NCBI GenBank assembly: GCA_963965975.1
Contig: OZ014417.1
Span: forward strand, 3,267,821 to 3,331,820
Source of the DNA: Xestospongia bergquistia
Taxonomy: Eukaryota > Porifera > Demospongiae > Haplosclerida > Petrosiidae
Length of the DNA stretch: 64,000 bases
Reading direction: 5' to 3'
Part shown: positions 1 to 13,637 of the stretch, piece by piece
Position numbering within the stretch: the stretch's first letter is position 1
How the letters are laid out: each line of letters begins with the position of its first letter
Made by a program: the position numbers and the translations under genes
The notes under the pieces: model-generated
Database searches by the model: none
Seen by the model: only the letters and a program-made list of their open reading frames with translations
Told to the model about the DNA's origin: nothing

Positions 1-3000
1 TTATGTCAACATTACATTAATTGAGACTGGTACAAGTGTGTATTACAATACTATACACACTACCTTTACAATCTCTGAATTAATTCCCTACACTTCATAC
101 TCCTGTATTGTAGCAGCAGCAACTAGTATTGGACGTGGACCATTTACTACTTTCTTCACTATTACAACACCAGAGGATGGTATGATAACTAATAATGAAC
201 AATGAATTTTAGTATTCTCTTCTCAGCTCCCAATAGTCCTCCAGTTATTATTACACATTATGCAATTGACTCCAGGACAGTGGCTTTTCAATGGGATCCT
301 CCTCCACCACAAGATCATAATGGCATTATAAGAGAGTATGTAGTAACAATCTCAATAGTAGGAAGTAATGAAACTCAGACACAAACATTTACTGGCACTA
401 CTGCTATCATTGGGTCACTGATCCCATCATTTACATATCAGTTTACAGTAGCAGCTTACACTATAGCAACTGGACCATACAGTACTAGTGTTAATATTAC
501 TTTACCAGAAGATGGTTAGTTACTTCAATTGACAAGTATCTTTGTCATTTTTAAATATATTCTTCATAGTTCCAAGTGGATTCCCACAAGATGTGTCTGT
601 TAACAATACAACACCCTATTCTATTTCTCTTATGTGGAGTTCACTTCCACCAAATCAACAGAATGGGGACATCATACGCTATGTAATCAATGTAACTCAT
701 GCTGATACTTTAGAAAACATACAGTATTACAGTACTATGACTAGTATTACTATAACTGGACTAGATCCATATACTACATATGTATGTGTAGTAGCTGCTG
801 AGACAACTATTGGAGTTGGACCATTTAGTCACTTGTTCTTTGTACAAACAAAGGAAGCAGGTACTGTAACTAGTAAACATCTTAAATTTACTTCAAATCT
901 TTCAACAGCACCTGATAGTCCTCCTCAACATCCCAGTGCTATAGCTCTTAGTCCAACTAGTATCCACATTACTTGGGATCCTCCAATTCTACAATATCAT
1001 AATGGTGTCATTAGAGAATATCGTATCAATATAACAGAGGCATTGACAGGTCTTCAAATACAAGAGATCACCAATCAAACTCAAATAATCATTGATGGAC
1101 TAAAACCTTACCACATATATCACTGTTATATTGTAGCTGTCACAGTAGATGAAGGACCTTACACAGTGGCTGTGTCTGTTCTAACTAAAGAAGCTGGTAT
1201 GTATGCTAACAATGATTTATTTCATCTTATTCTTAAAATATAGCACCATCTGCACCACCTCAGTCATTGGTTGTGTCAGTAACCAGTTCTACTTCAATGT
1301 TCATTTCATGGGATCAACCTCCTGCACTTACACAAAATGGAATTATTAGAGAATATTCTGTTATAATACATAATGTAAAGTCTGGAGTGGACCTAACATT
1401 CTTTACATTCCACACTCAGTTAAATATATCTGTTCTCAGTCCATATACTACATATAGTGTAAAGGTAACTGCTATCACTGTTGGTTCTGGTCCATTTACT
1501 AATACCTTCAATATCACCACTCTTCAAGATGGTATGTACATAAAATGCAAATTGTTGTTCTAATGTCTTGTTACAGTACCCATAAGTCCTCCAGAACAGT
1601 TCAATGCATCAGCAGTAAATGGAGTTAGTCTTCAATTACAGTGGTCACCTCCCAATCCATCTGGAACTAATGGGATTATTCAATACTACAATATAACTAT
1701 TGTAGAACAAGAAACTGGCACTGTTTTCTACAGTACAACAACATCTATGTCTATAGTAGTTTCAACCCTTCATCCTTATTACACATATAAGTGTGCAGTG
1801 TCAGCAGTGACTGTAGGGAATGGACCAGTGGCTAGTTTTGTCATACAAATGCCAGAAGAAGGTTTGTAATACAATTATTGAATTTATTGATATCTTTATA
1901 TATAGGTCCTGCTAGTGGTCCAGATAATGTAATATCTACACATATAACATCTACAGTCATTACTATTATGTGGGATGAGTTACCCAGTGAAGATTCAAAT
2001 GGTATCATTAGATACTACCTAGTGAATGTAACAGAGACAAATACTGGATACCATTATCAAACTACATCAACTACTACAGACATTGCTCTTACTATTCTAC
2101 ATCCATATTATACATACAGTATAACTGTAGCAGCTTACACTATAGAAGAAGGACCTTTCTCTGCTCCTGTGACTTTTACTACATTACAAGATGGTGTGTC
2201 TATCATTGGTATCACATTTGTCAACAATCTTTTTTAAATATAGTACCCTCTAGTCCTCCTATAAGTTTAAGTGTCACTGTAGAGAGCTCATCACTTATTT
2301 ATATTGAATGGTCTCCACCTCCATCATCTGAACATAATGGAGTGATAACTGGTTATAATATATCTCTTATTGACACTACAACTGGACATGAGATCTATTT
2401 AGTATCTCATAATATATCCATCTCTGTTGATTCACTCCACCCATATACTATATATCAATACAGAATTGCTGCTTTCACATCAGTTGGACTAGGACCATAT
2501 TCCAATCTATTAACATTTCAAACACAAGAATCAGGTATATGATAATGACACTGATCACATCTTTTTAGTGCTACTTCATATACAGCACCTTCTTCATCTC
2601 CTAACAATGTATCAATAGTAACTGTAACATCAACTACAATAATACTATCTTGGCTACCTCCACCACCCAACAGTCATAATGGTATTATCAGAAATTATGT
2701 GATAACACTTCAAGAGATCAACACTGGCACAACACTATATTACAATGTTACAGATACAGAAATCACTGTATCTTCTCTTCATCCATATTATATGTATGAG
2801 TGTAGAATAGCTGCAGTTACTGTGTCAACAGGACCATTTAGTACTGTACTTACTGTAATAACAAAACAAGCTGGTAAGAAAACATGATATATTATTAAAT
2901 ACTGATTACCATTTACTTTAGCTCCAAGTAGTCCACCAACTGCAGTAACTGTGATAGCAGTAGACTCATTCACTCTTAATATTACCTGGGGACAGCCTCC

Positions 3001-6000
3001 CATTGATCAGATCAATGGAATTATCCAAAGTTATGCTATTTCAGTGTCTGTTATGGAAGCATTAGATCATTATCAGTACACCAGTTATAGTACAAGTCTA
3101 CTACTTACTGATCTTCATCCATATTACACATATACTGTATTAGTTGCTGCAGTTACTGTAGATACTGGACCCTATTCAATTGGATACACTATCAAAACAC
3201 CATCTAATGGTAAGATTTTTAAATTGTTCTTCTAGTAAACATATTTTAACTATAAGTATGCATGGTTATTTTTAGTCAAATAATGACAACATTTTGTTAA
3301 AAATTTATTATTGAAGTGTTGAATTGATTTACTACATGTTTATTGTTTATAGCTCCTAGTGGTCCACCTCAATATATTAGTGGCATTGCAGTGAGCTCAA
3401 CTAAAATACAGTTATCATGGGAACCTCCTTTATCTCATCATCAAAATGGAGTGATACAATCATACACTATCACTGTATTTGAAGTGAACACTAACACTAC
3501 TCATGAAGTCCATCAAGACATCTTAAATACTAGTATCACTTTAACTGGACTCCATCCTTATTATGAATATAAATTATCAGTAGCAGCATACACTGTTGGA
3601 TTAGGTCCATCTTCATTTGTTTATGTGACAACATTACAAGATGGTCAGTACTCACATATTAATGACTAAACTGTTATTGGTCTATTCTATAGTTCCTACT
3701 GGATCTCCAAGATATTTGACTGTCAATATTACTAGCTCCTCTACTGTGGTACTACATTGGAGTCCTCCAGATTCTCATCTCTTAAATGGTTTTATCCAAC
3801 ATTATATTATCACGCTAATCAACAGTGAAACTGGAGAGTCAACATTGTTGACATCAGAAAATACAACTTTCTATATCACTAACTTACATCCATTTTATAC
3901 ATACAGTTGTAGTGTTGTTGGTGTAACAGTTGGTTCTAGTCCTGCTATTAACATCTCATTTCAAATGCCTGAAGATGGTAAGTGATGAAGTTTAGACATA
4001 TATACAATTCTTTAAACCCAATACAGTACCATCAGCTTCACCAAATGCTCTTGTTGTATCTTTTATAACTTCAACCAGTGCACTACTCTCTTGGAGTCCA
4101 CTGTTAGCTCCTGAACATAATGGTGTTATAACAGGATATTCAGTTACAGTTGTTAAGATCACCTCTTCAGAGACAGTGACATATACAACCACTAACCACA
4201 CACTGACTGTAACTGCTCTACTTCCATATACTAACTACAAATTTACAGTAGCAGCAAGTACTAATGAAGGACTAGGACCAAACTCAGATTTTTTATCATT
4301 TCAAACTTTACAAGATGGTAAGTTTTCATCATATATATGCTATATTTGTTATCTTTTATATCAGCACCTTCTGCTTCTCCTTCATATGTAATGGCAAATA
4401 ATTTGTCATCAAATTCATTCACATTGAGCTGGCAGCCACCACCTCAAAATACTCATAATGGAATAATAATTGGCTATGATATTACTACACTAGAAATAAA
4501 CTCTGGCACAACATACACTAACTTTACATCACATACTTTTATTGTCCTCAATTTCTTACATCCTTACTATCAATACAACTGTACAGTAGCTGCTATGACT
4601 GTATCAGTGGGTCCTACCAGTGACATAGTAACTATACAAACATTACAAGCAGGTATGTTTTTTAAATGTTACTACTAGTTAATTTGTTGTATTTTTCTAT
4701 TGTAGCTCCTAGTAGTCCACCAAGGTTATTGGTTGTCACTGCTATGAACTCTCACTCAATCAACATATCTTGGAGTCCTCCTCCTGTGAATAAAGTCAAT
4801 GGAATTATCCAGTATTATTTTGTCATTATATCTGTAATGGAGACCTCACAGACTCTTTACTTTCAAACTAGTGATACATCTGTCTCATTAAATGATGTTC
4901 ATCCTCACTACACATACACTGTTGTAGTGGCTGCTGTTACAATAGCAATTGGACCATTCTCAACAGAGCAGTCCATTACTACTCCACAAGATGGTAATTA
5001 TCTATAATAGTTTGATGTTATAGTTTATTCACTTATTTACTTAGTACCATCTGGACAACCTCAAAATGTATCTGCTGTTGTTTTAAATGCTACAGCTATT
5101 CAATTATATTGGAGTCCTCCATTGGAACATGAACAAAATGGAATTATCACATCATACACAGTTGTAGTATTTGAAGTCAATACCAATAATACCATTGGAA
5201 GTTGGAGTGATAACTTAAAGTCAAATGTGATTATAAGCAATCTTCATCCATATTATGAATACAGGTTGTTAGTGGGAGCAGCAACAGTTATTGGATTAGG
5301 TCCATTCTATGAAGTACAAGTACAGACTGATCAAGCAGGTACATTTAGAAAGAAAGAAATTTCAATAAAAATTACTATTATTTTTCACAGCACCTAGTGT
5401 TGCACCACAGAATGTACTAGTTAATGTAACAAGTTCATCTTCTGTCACTATACAATGGAGCCCTCCAGATTTGGATGAACAAAATGGAGTTATTATTCAC
5501 TACATTGTCACTATTTTAGACACACAGAGTGATACTACAATGATTTATAATGTTACTGAACTGGTCCTTTATATCAATGATCTACATCCATTTTACATTT
5601 ATAAATGTAGTGTAACAGCAATAACAATTGATCCCAGTCCTGAGGCTGTTAAACTCTTTCAAATGCTAGAAGATGGTTAGATACATCTACTATTATTTAG
5701 CATAAAAATCATTTTCCTTTATCTTTAGTTTCATCTGGACCACCAACTAATGTTACAATTACAGTATTGAGTTACAATTCTCTTATAATCACCTGGTTTC
5801 CACCTATAATGTCCTTACAAAATGGTATCATCAGAGAATATACTGTCATTATTAATGATGTTAACACAAAATCATCTCAAACTGTTTCAGTGATCAATAA
5901 AACCAACATTATAATATCTGATTTGAAATCATTTCATACTTATAGTATGCTAGTGTCTGCATCTACTGTTGGGTTAGGACCATTTGCTGAACCAGTAACT

Positions 6001-8393
6001 ATACAAATGCCTGAATCAAGTAAATTAATAGATATATTGTCTGGCTGGCTACACTAGTACTTTTTAATTTACAGGTCCTGGATCATCTCCATCTAACTTT
6101 TTGGCTGAAAAAGAAAGTAATTTGACATTACATCTCTCTTGGGTGTCTCCTCCTAAAGAAGATCATAATGGTATTATATTGGGCTATGAATTAACCTGTT
6201 CTGGACAAAATAACCACACTATATCTATAAAAATATCAGGAACAAGTGTCTCATTATTTGATTATCAAAACAATACACACTATGCTTGTACAGTATGTGC
6301 TTATACATCTGCTGGATGTGGACCATATGCTGTGACTTATGTCAGTACATATACAAATTGTAAGTTTCTTGACATGCATATGAATGTTATGATTGAATCA
6401 TTTACAGCTCCAGTTGGTCCTCCTCACTCACTGACTGCCAGCACTACAGCTACAGAGATACACTTACAATGGCAAACTCCATTTGATCCTGAGTCTGTAA
6501 TCCAAAGCTTTGCTATCACATATCAATTGATAGACACAGTATTTCCTATCACAACACCTCGTCCAGAAGTGACTATCGCTGACATCACAAATACTACATA
6601 TGTAGTTCAACCACTATTGGTTTCATCAACTTACAAGCTAGTAATATTTGCAGTGACTCCTGAAGGTACTGGACCAGTTAGTGAAAAGATAGTGGTAACA
6701 ACAAATGAACCAGGTATAACTTATTTTAATGCTTGCCAATATACATCATTGATGATGTTTTTATTTGTAGCTCTACATGCACCACAAAATCTTAAATGTC
6801 TTCCAACAAGTTCAAAGAATCTCTTTTGTACTTGGGAAGCTCCTTCACTATCTGATTATCAAGTGACCAGTTATGAACTAAGTTATAAACTAGTAGATGG
6901 ATTTGACTACTACCCTGGATATGGGGAGATGTTGGGTGTATTTACCTTGTCATCTGAGACACAGCAGTATGACATCAGTGATCTGTTACCTTATGGTGGT
7001 TATCAAGTTGAGGTAAAAGTTCATCTCTCTTCAGTTACTAAAGGGATAGGATATTCAGGTGATTCAGGTTTATTGACACCAGGAGACCTAGTTGTTGAAA
7101 GTTCAACAACTGTCAATATTACATATGCTGAAGGTAAATATGAAGTTATTGTGATATGGTGTATTTAACTTTATTACAACAGCTCCTACAGTTCCAGTGA
7201 AAGACACTTCTCTTGAGGTAGTGTCTCCAACATCTGTAAGAGTATCTTGGAAACCTCCAAACAAGAAAGAATGGAAGGGCAAAATTAATACATACAAGAT
7301 AACTGCTATTCGTCTGGGTCCTAACCAAGGAATTGAGAAGAGAGCTGAACGACTAAACAATATTATTACTCTGTTACCTCAAGCTAACAATCCTGATCCT
7401 AGTTTGGCAATGGAACCATTGCAATCAGAACATTATTTAATTCAAAGATTAGAAGAGAATTATGAATACACCTTTTCAATTAATATTATCAATGCTGGTG
7501 GAAGTGGATTGCCTTCTACTCCAATATCACAAATAATGCCTCAAGCAGGTCAGTAGCTAGACAATATGTACATACATATTGTTGTTATTATAGCTCCTTC
7601 TGGACCTCCTGTCAATATAACACTTGTTAGTGTTAGTATTTCCTCTATCAATATAACATGGTTACCACCTCATCCTTTGGACGCTAATGGAATAATCACT
7701 GGATATAGAGTATTGTTTACAAGAATAGAAATCAAAGAGACTGCAGAGTATATCTTACAACCTGAGGAGACTTCATTCTTTAAAAGTGGTCTGTGTAATT
7801 TAATTAATAAGACATATTAGTTGTCATATTATATATAGGACTACACTACTATGAACATGTTAGTATACAAATAGCAGCTAAAACTGTTGTTGGTTGGGGA
7901 CCTTTATCATCTGAACATTATTTCTTTACAAGTGAAGACAGTAAGTTACTTTCTAAATTCCACAATCTGTTCTATAAATACAATTTATAGGATCAAGTCC
8001 TCCTCAATCTTTAAAAGCTACTATTATAAATGATACTACAATTCTATTGACTTGGAAACCACCAGTTGATGCTAAAGGAGTTATAGTTGGATATCAAGTG
8101 ATTTACTCTGGATATGGAGGATCAACAGTAAAATATTAATATTAATTGATTGTGTGTATACAGTAGTTGATACTATCATAGGTTGAACGTGATGGACCTT
8201 ATTTAAGAAATGTGCCTATTTCAGAAAATTTACAAGTAGTAATTACAACTTTAGTTCCTGGACTATTCTATGAGTTTAAGGTAAATGATCACTTAAATGA
8301 GGTAATATTCAACATCAGTACAGATTCGAGCAATAAATAGTGCAGGAACTGGAAATAATGCAAGTGTTGTTATAGCATTGCCTAAAACAGATA
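1..8393 (+). other. Gene A FN3 array, exon map
   Basis: Inferred exons: 1-179 (partial), 227-514, 570-860, 909-1196, 1244-1531, 1577-1861, 1906-2193, 2244-2534, 2586-2873, 2922-3209, 3353-3643, 3693-3977, 4027-4317, 4365-4652, 4706-4993, 5045-5338, 5391-5675, 5729-6019, 6075-6359, 6408-6713, 6771-7133, 7183-7548, then split FN3s 7594-7788+7839-7940 and 7991-8127+8182-8280+8324-8393. Each domain shows the FN3 signature: an early W in strand B, a W-x-P-P turn, an NG-x-I-x-x-Y motif, then an L-x-P-Y-x-x-Y segment and a V-A-A-x-T run before a G-P. The last membrane-proximal FN3s are longer (306-366 nt) and more divergent. The array holds one copy of the five-domain block that is present three times in gene B, so it probably reflects the simpler ancestral order. 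Confidence 0.85.
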
Positions 8394-9066
8394 GTAAGTA
8401 ACTGTATTTGTTTAGTCGACAATGTATGGACTCATAATGGTTTGAATCAACTTGGCTATTTGTGTTTCATTTTGACTTTAAATTATAGCAACTAGTGTAA
8501 TCACTGATTCTCACGAAGGAATTCGTAGAGATACTATTTTATCAATTGTTATACCTGTTGGATCAATTCTAGCTGTCTTAATTGTACTTGTGCTTTTAGT
8601 TTTATATATTGTGAGGAGTATGAAGAAAAACAGAAAACAGAAGTAAATTATAACTTGTATTATTAGTGTAATTGTTGTATTACTGTAATTAGACAAGATT
8701 TGAATTGTGATGAGCCATTTATAGTTATAAATCCTTCAACTCAATCACCGACTCTTGACAGAGCTCAAACTGTTTCACTGAGGTCATTTACATTGAGGGT
8801 TGTGGATGAAGAAGGTGTAAGACCTGCTGAGAATGAATATGACATTGGAACAACTCAGATGAATTTTGTTGATGAGGTCAGTATGTATAGGTCTACCTTG
8901 TGATAATAATATATACTAACTTGTGTAGATTGAAGATCCCAAGTTAACTGATGATAGAAATGGTAATTGCAACATTCACATAATTATGCATTAACGTTTT
9001 AGTATAGAACATAATGACTCTGATGATGAAGAGGCCAAAGTAGAAAACGAGCTGAGATATATCTAA
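1..9066 (+). CDS. Gene A (5'-truncated): giant FN3-repeat single-pass membrane protein
   Basis: This is the 3' portion of a multi-exon gene whose start lies left of the window. About 31 exons can be read, giving about 2479 residues in one frame with no stop; the first base is the third position of a codon. It encodes about 24 tandem FN3 domains, one transmembrane helix and a cytoplasmic tail ending at the TAA at 9064-9066. Nearly every FN3 is one phase-1/phase-1 exon. From the second exon on it runs parallel to gene B at an offset of 18,285 bp until gene B's internal block expansion. By analogy with animal FN3 receptors it is probably a type I cell-surface adhesion or recognition protein. The head is unknown because it is outside the window. 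N-glycosylation sequons are abundant. Confidence is high for the FN3/TM architecture and low for function. Confidence 0.9.
8489..9066 (+). other. Gene A transmembrane exon and cytoplasmic tail
   Basis: Exons 8489-8642, 8693-8876, 8929-8962 and 9008-9066. The first encodes a hydrophobic segment of about 25 residues rich in I/L/V, followed by a basic stop-transfer run (R-S-M-K-K-N-R-K-Q-K), so the FN3 side is extracellular. The tail is acidic near its end (D-D-E-E) and finishes in L-R-Y-I. It shares an E-Y-D-I-G-T-T-Q-M-N-F segment with gene B. The 8693-8876 exon corresponds to two exons in gene B (30489-30593 and 30648-30714), so an intron is missing here. Confidence 0.85.
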
Positions 9067-12000
9067 AACTAGACACCTTTGATTATATATTATATAGTTT
9101 TAAATATATTAGCTTGACTTTATTGCTAGTTGCTGATTGCTAACTTTGCTGACAGTTATTAATTTGTAGTGTATTGTCCAGATAACAGTTTTGTTTTTAA
9201 TATGTCATTGTTTTCAACCTTACAATTGTATGCTTTTAATTCTGGGTCCTGTGTGTAATTAGCAAACCTTGGCTTAAATCTGAAAAACACCCTAAGTCAA
9301 GAAAAGCTGGTTTGTCAATGAATCAACTATCTAGATTCATTCATCTATATACAGAGGTATATGTAACCAGTAAAGTTGTACAAATATGTATTGGGTTCTT
9401 CACTCTATTGCAACAATGATGCTTCAAGAAAAGGATGACTATCAAGCCATTTTTTGGTGTTTATCTTTTAACAGAAATTTGAACTATCCAATTTTCATTT
9501 TCAATCTGCCATAAAATGAATTAGTTATAATACTTGTTTTTTAAATGTGCTTTTGATTATGTAAACATATCATAATGAGGGTTGTGATGATAATATTTTT
9601 AAAAAGTGGGACTAATAACAACTTTTAGTAATATCAATAATTATTGTGGTTTACACCATGTATGATAAGTAGTAACATTAATATATAGGATGCAAAGCCC
9701 CTCTACCACCACAAAGTGTTACTCATGATATTAAATATCCTATATGCTCCTTTATTAATGTCAATTACCTGATAATTTACATAAAAAGTGATAACACTGC
9801 TAAACAGGTGATACAGAGAAAGCTGTGAAGCATTTTAAGTGTGCTTAGTGATGAAAGGGTTAAAGATCAAAAGGTAGACGGTATGTAGATCTGGTACGCC
9901 AAGAAGTCTGGGTCAAAGTCCAAGACCATCATCAATTTTCAAGTTGTGTTATACCACTACCATGTATGTAGCAGTTGTAGTTGAATAATTCGAATTGAAC
10001 CCCCTCCCCCCAATCCAATATTGCCTGAGCCACCTTTGATGTACTAGAGTACTCTTAGGAATTATTTTTACATAGAAGATTGTGATTTTACATACAAATA
10101 ACGTATCCATTTTATGAAGTCTTCCACTTGAGTGCATGTTTTAATAATAATATAGTAGTTTTATATTGAATGCCAATGACATTGCAACATATAGTATTTT
10201 GATATAAACATCACACAAATTAAATCATTATAATATTTCAATGAAAGAGTTATGAAGTCATCTCAAAGGGCAAAGTCAATGCCCCTAATAATAGTAGCTA
10301 GCTCTTTTATTGCATAGTATCCAGTACTATTAGATATCAATTCAAGTTCCATCTTGCTGCTTCAAGCATCACACGAGTCATTATTATCAAATGCCAGTCT
10401 CACCAATCTGCGTTACAGAATATATACTTCTCTATTATGATTCCCCAGATCTTTCTACATCCCTCCTTCAATTGCAGTGTCTGTCTTGCTTCAACTGCTG
10501 TGAAGACCTTCCTGGGCCTCTATAAGCCCTTAACAAGTAATGAGCAGTCATTTGGTCACTGAGCAATTCCTATTGCAGAGTGGAAGTGACAGATTGTGGT
10601 GATTTTGACAATTCTGTTATCTCAGAACTCTGTTACCTTCAACAGGTACTTTCATCCTTCTGTTGTCTTTTAAAATATTTTGTCAGTGCTTATAAATTTT
10701 GTCATAGGTTGGCTCAATTTCTTTTTTTGAAGTACTTTGGGTCAGCCTTATTACATTGATTTAGTATCGATCCTTGGTTGAGTGTAAACACAGCACAATG
10801 TATAAGACATTCACAATTTATATACATATATTACTTCTATGTATGTACTATCTATAGTAGTAATATAAATGATGTAGTGGAATAAAAAGTATAGCTAACA
10901 AATTTAAAGAATTCCTGTCAATAAGTGACTTGAATAATGAATTAGGTGATCATAATTTCAAAGTCAACTGTTGAATACAGACATAATGTGAGAAACAATA
11001 CATATTCTTTCCTTACCTCTAAGCTCATCATTTGAACTGTCTAGTTATGCGTTATTACTTTCATCTTTATTTGAATGATTGTTTCTAATATATTATGTAA
11101 TTGTAATTGGCATCATTAAGACATTGTATCAATCATAAAGTTACTTGAGTTGCCTCTGCTCTGTTAACGCAGGTTATATGTTTACTAAATGAGCATCCTG
11201 GTTTACAATGATGTCCTAACTTATATCTGGCTGTCCCACATCAAGTCTTGCATCCATATCCATGTGTCAAGAAGGCTATACTCTCTCCTTCACTGCTTAA
11301 GTATTTTCAGGTGAGTCCCAATATACAGACAAATTCACAACATGTCTAGTCCATCCAAAGAAATCTACAGGTAGATGGGTGATTTAAGAAACATTTTAAA
11401 TGTCCATACTCTTCACCTTCAAGCAGTAGAAACTTGTTATTCTTAGAGGTGTTGAACCTCTTCATCTGAGCTAGCGATTGAAGATTGACACCTCTTCAAA
11501 ATGATAGAGTAGAAGCTATTAAATACTCTATAATCATGTGTAAAGCTTAAATCACTACTATAGTGTATAGGTAATGTTCTAATTGGCTTAGAGTTTGGGC
11601 ATTTTCAAGCTGTATCACATTTTATGCTAGCATTACATGTATAGCACTTTATAGACTTAATGCCTACATACATGTTATCATTGCTATGTAATCAGTGATG
11701 GATGTTGGTATATGAGTGTAATTAGGCAGTTGTGTGTCATGTGTTGACTACTGTATATGTGTTGATAGGTTTAATTAATGTGTCTCATACTAGCTCTTCC
11801 TTCTTGTCCTTCCCTTAACCATCTCTTTGTTTATTGTGTTTTTTTGCTATATTTTTTGCTTGGGTCTTTGTCCTTATGACTTGAGGCTCTGCTCTTTTCA
11901 GTTTTGTATTTAAGTAGGGCCTTATCTGATTTGTGTATTCTATATTTTGATCCTTAAAAATAATTGATTTCCTGTGAGTCTATTGAGATATCTCAGTGAT

Positions 12001-12648
12001 GGATTTACAAACACGCCTGTGAACAATGGACCTGTCTTTAGTGTGACTTATGTACAAAGCATCACTGCCTGAGTATCAGTCATAAAGCCTAACATAGTAG
12101 CTACCTCAATAGCTGTACAAATATTTGTTGTTGTAATATTAAAAACATTTTGTAACTGTATACATTTATTCTTGATAATAACATTTTCTTTTTTTCTGCA
12201 TGGTAGATATGACGGATTGTTAATACTATTTTTAATGTCCTTCTTGCAATTCCAACCTATATAGCTAGCTATTTACGTCAATATTCTCAAGAGCAAGAAA
12301 ATTCTCTTTTAGGCTATCACTCCAGTGGATTGGACTAGTAGCTGGTCTGACCACACAAGACACAGGGTCCACAGTTTCATTCAGGGTTAATTTTCTTTCT
12401 TGGCATAGAGTCTGTTATTTAAGTGTAAATATCCATAATACATATTATTTATCACTTCATACATACTGTATAGTGCAAATATCCTTTGTATTCAATTACA
12501 CTTCTGTCGTTCATTCATACAGTCCTTTCTTTAATTTTATTGTATTGTATTTACTAAGACATTGCATCCATTATTTCTAGTTATGTTAAAGTACTTTAAC
12601 TTTTAAATAAAGTGCTGGACACTTACAATACTACTGCAAAAGAAAAAC
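9067..12648. other. Non-coding interval downstream of gene A
   Basis: No exon series or recognisable domain was found on either strand. About 9067-9365 aligns with the 3' flank of gene B (30909-31215), including a shared stretch reading gctggtttgtcaat, so it is probably 3' UTR or flank copied with the gene. The remainder is A+T-rich unique-looking sequence; a C-run lies near 10000-10013. I saw no tRNA, rRNA or obvious transposon ORF. Confidence 0.6.
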
Positions 12649-13214
12649 TCATATATCTGGTCGATTATAGTAACCAACCCTATACCATGTAGCAATGACA
12701 ACACTAGTGGCATAGAATGGTGACTGAGATGGAAAAGCATTAGACACATGACTTGCTACTGTTGATATAATTGATGCATTAGATGTTTCTCTGTAATAGA
12801 CAGACCCAGTACCACGTGTATCAACATCAGCCCAATAAGGAGCTATTATAGCATAATTCAGAGGAAATGGTGAAGAGGTAAAGGATGATAGAGCAGCAAG
12901 ATATGACAAATCACCATTGTTGTTTATCTATAGTGATGATTATATTCTATTTTTGATAACATATCACGGTCTTACATATACTTGTCCGTAGGACTGGTTG
13001 TAGAAAATGAAATTTGTAGCCAAGTCAATGTATGTAGAAGAATCATCATTTGGACAAAATGAGCTATCACCGTTTGACATACCATGGGGATGAAAGGAAT
13101 TCAAAGTTGCAGAAAATGCTAATTTAAAGTAAGAAATATAACGAGATTATATTTATTTATCTCACCAATATAATATTGACCAAAAAAGAGTAAAATACAC
13201 AAGGTGGTAGTCAT
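12649..13214 (-). CDS. Truncated NIDO-domain secreted protein (possible pseudogene)
   Basis: Three minus-strand exons are inferred: 13214-13166, 13118-12976 and 12927-12649, giving 156 residues. Exon lengths (49, 143 and 279 nt) match the first three exons of gene C exactly. The protein begins M-T-T-T-L-C-I-L-L-F-F, a good signal peptide, and continues into the first half of a NIDO domain with the Y-W-A-D-V-D-T-R-G-T-G-S-V-Y-Y-R motif and I-A-T-W-Y-R-V-G-Y-Y. At the position where gene C has a splice donor (37595) this copy has lost the GT and runs into TGA, so the second half of NIDO (N-T-F-Q onward) is absent. The frame before that is open. It is either a recently truncated copy or a small decoy-like secreted protein. 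It lies head-to-head with gene B. Confidence 0.65.
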
Positions 13215-13637
13215 TTTAATTTGAAAGAAGTGTTTTTACATTACACAAAGCATTTCAAAAAAAATTATAATAAAATTCATCTATCATTGGAATTTGCTGT
13301 GCATCATTGCAGTAAAAACAAATGCATTCATTAAAGTTATGATTACTTTTGTTGGGAGATCAAATGTCTACATTGGATTATCTTGCCATGCAACCTAATT
13401 ATATTCATAATTTCAACACAGATTTTTATACTTAATGTAGAAACAAATACAACTAAAATAATATGCTAAATGTCTTTTATAACTGTTCATTACATGTGAA
13501 GCAAAACGAATGGTTTTCCATACATAATTACGGGTTGTACTATTATGAATACAATTATAACAGGAAGGGCTGAAGCGTATTAAACAATGAATATTATTTA
13601 ATAAAAAGAAAATTAAGTAGGCTAAAATTTTGTTGCA
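13215..13637. promoter_or_regulatory. Divergent 5' region between truncated NIDO gene and gene B
   Basis: 423 bp separate the two start codons on opposite strands, so any promoter elements of both lie here or overlap. A+T-rich; a TATA-like ttaataaaaag run lies about 40 bp before the gene B start. No specific factor site can be assigned with confidence. Confidence 0.4.

Noticed and set aside
2788-3003. Minus-strand ORF repeated at 21076, 22853, 24598, 44395, 50510 and 56625
   Set aside because: It is an antisense shadow of a conserved FN3 exon pair and crosses an intron. It recurs only because the exon recurs.
9949-10137. 62-codon minus-strand ORF in the gene A-NIDO interval
   Set aside because: No recognisable motif and no neighbouring exons.
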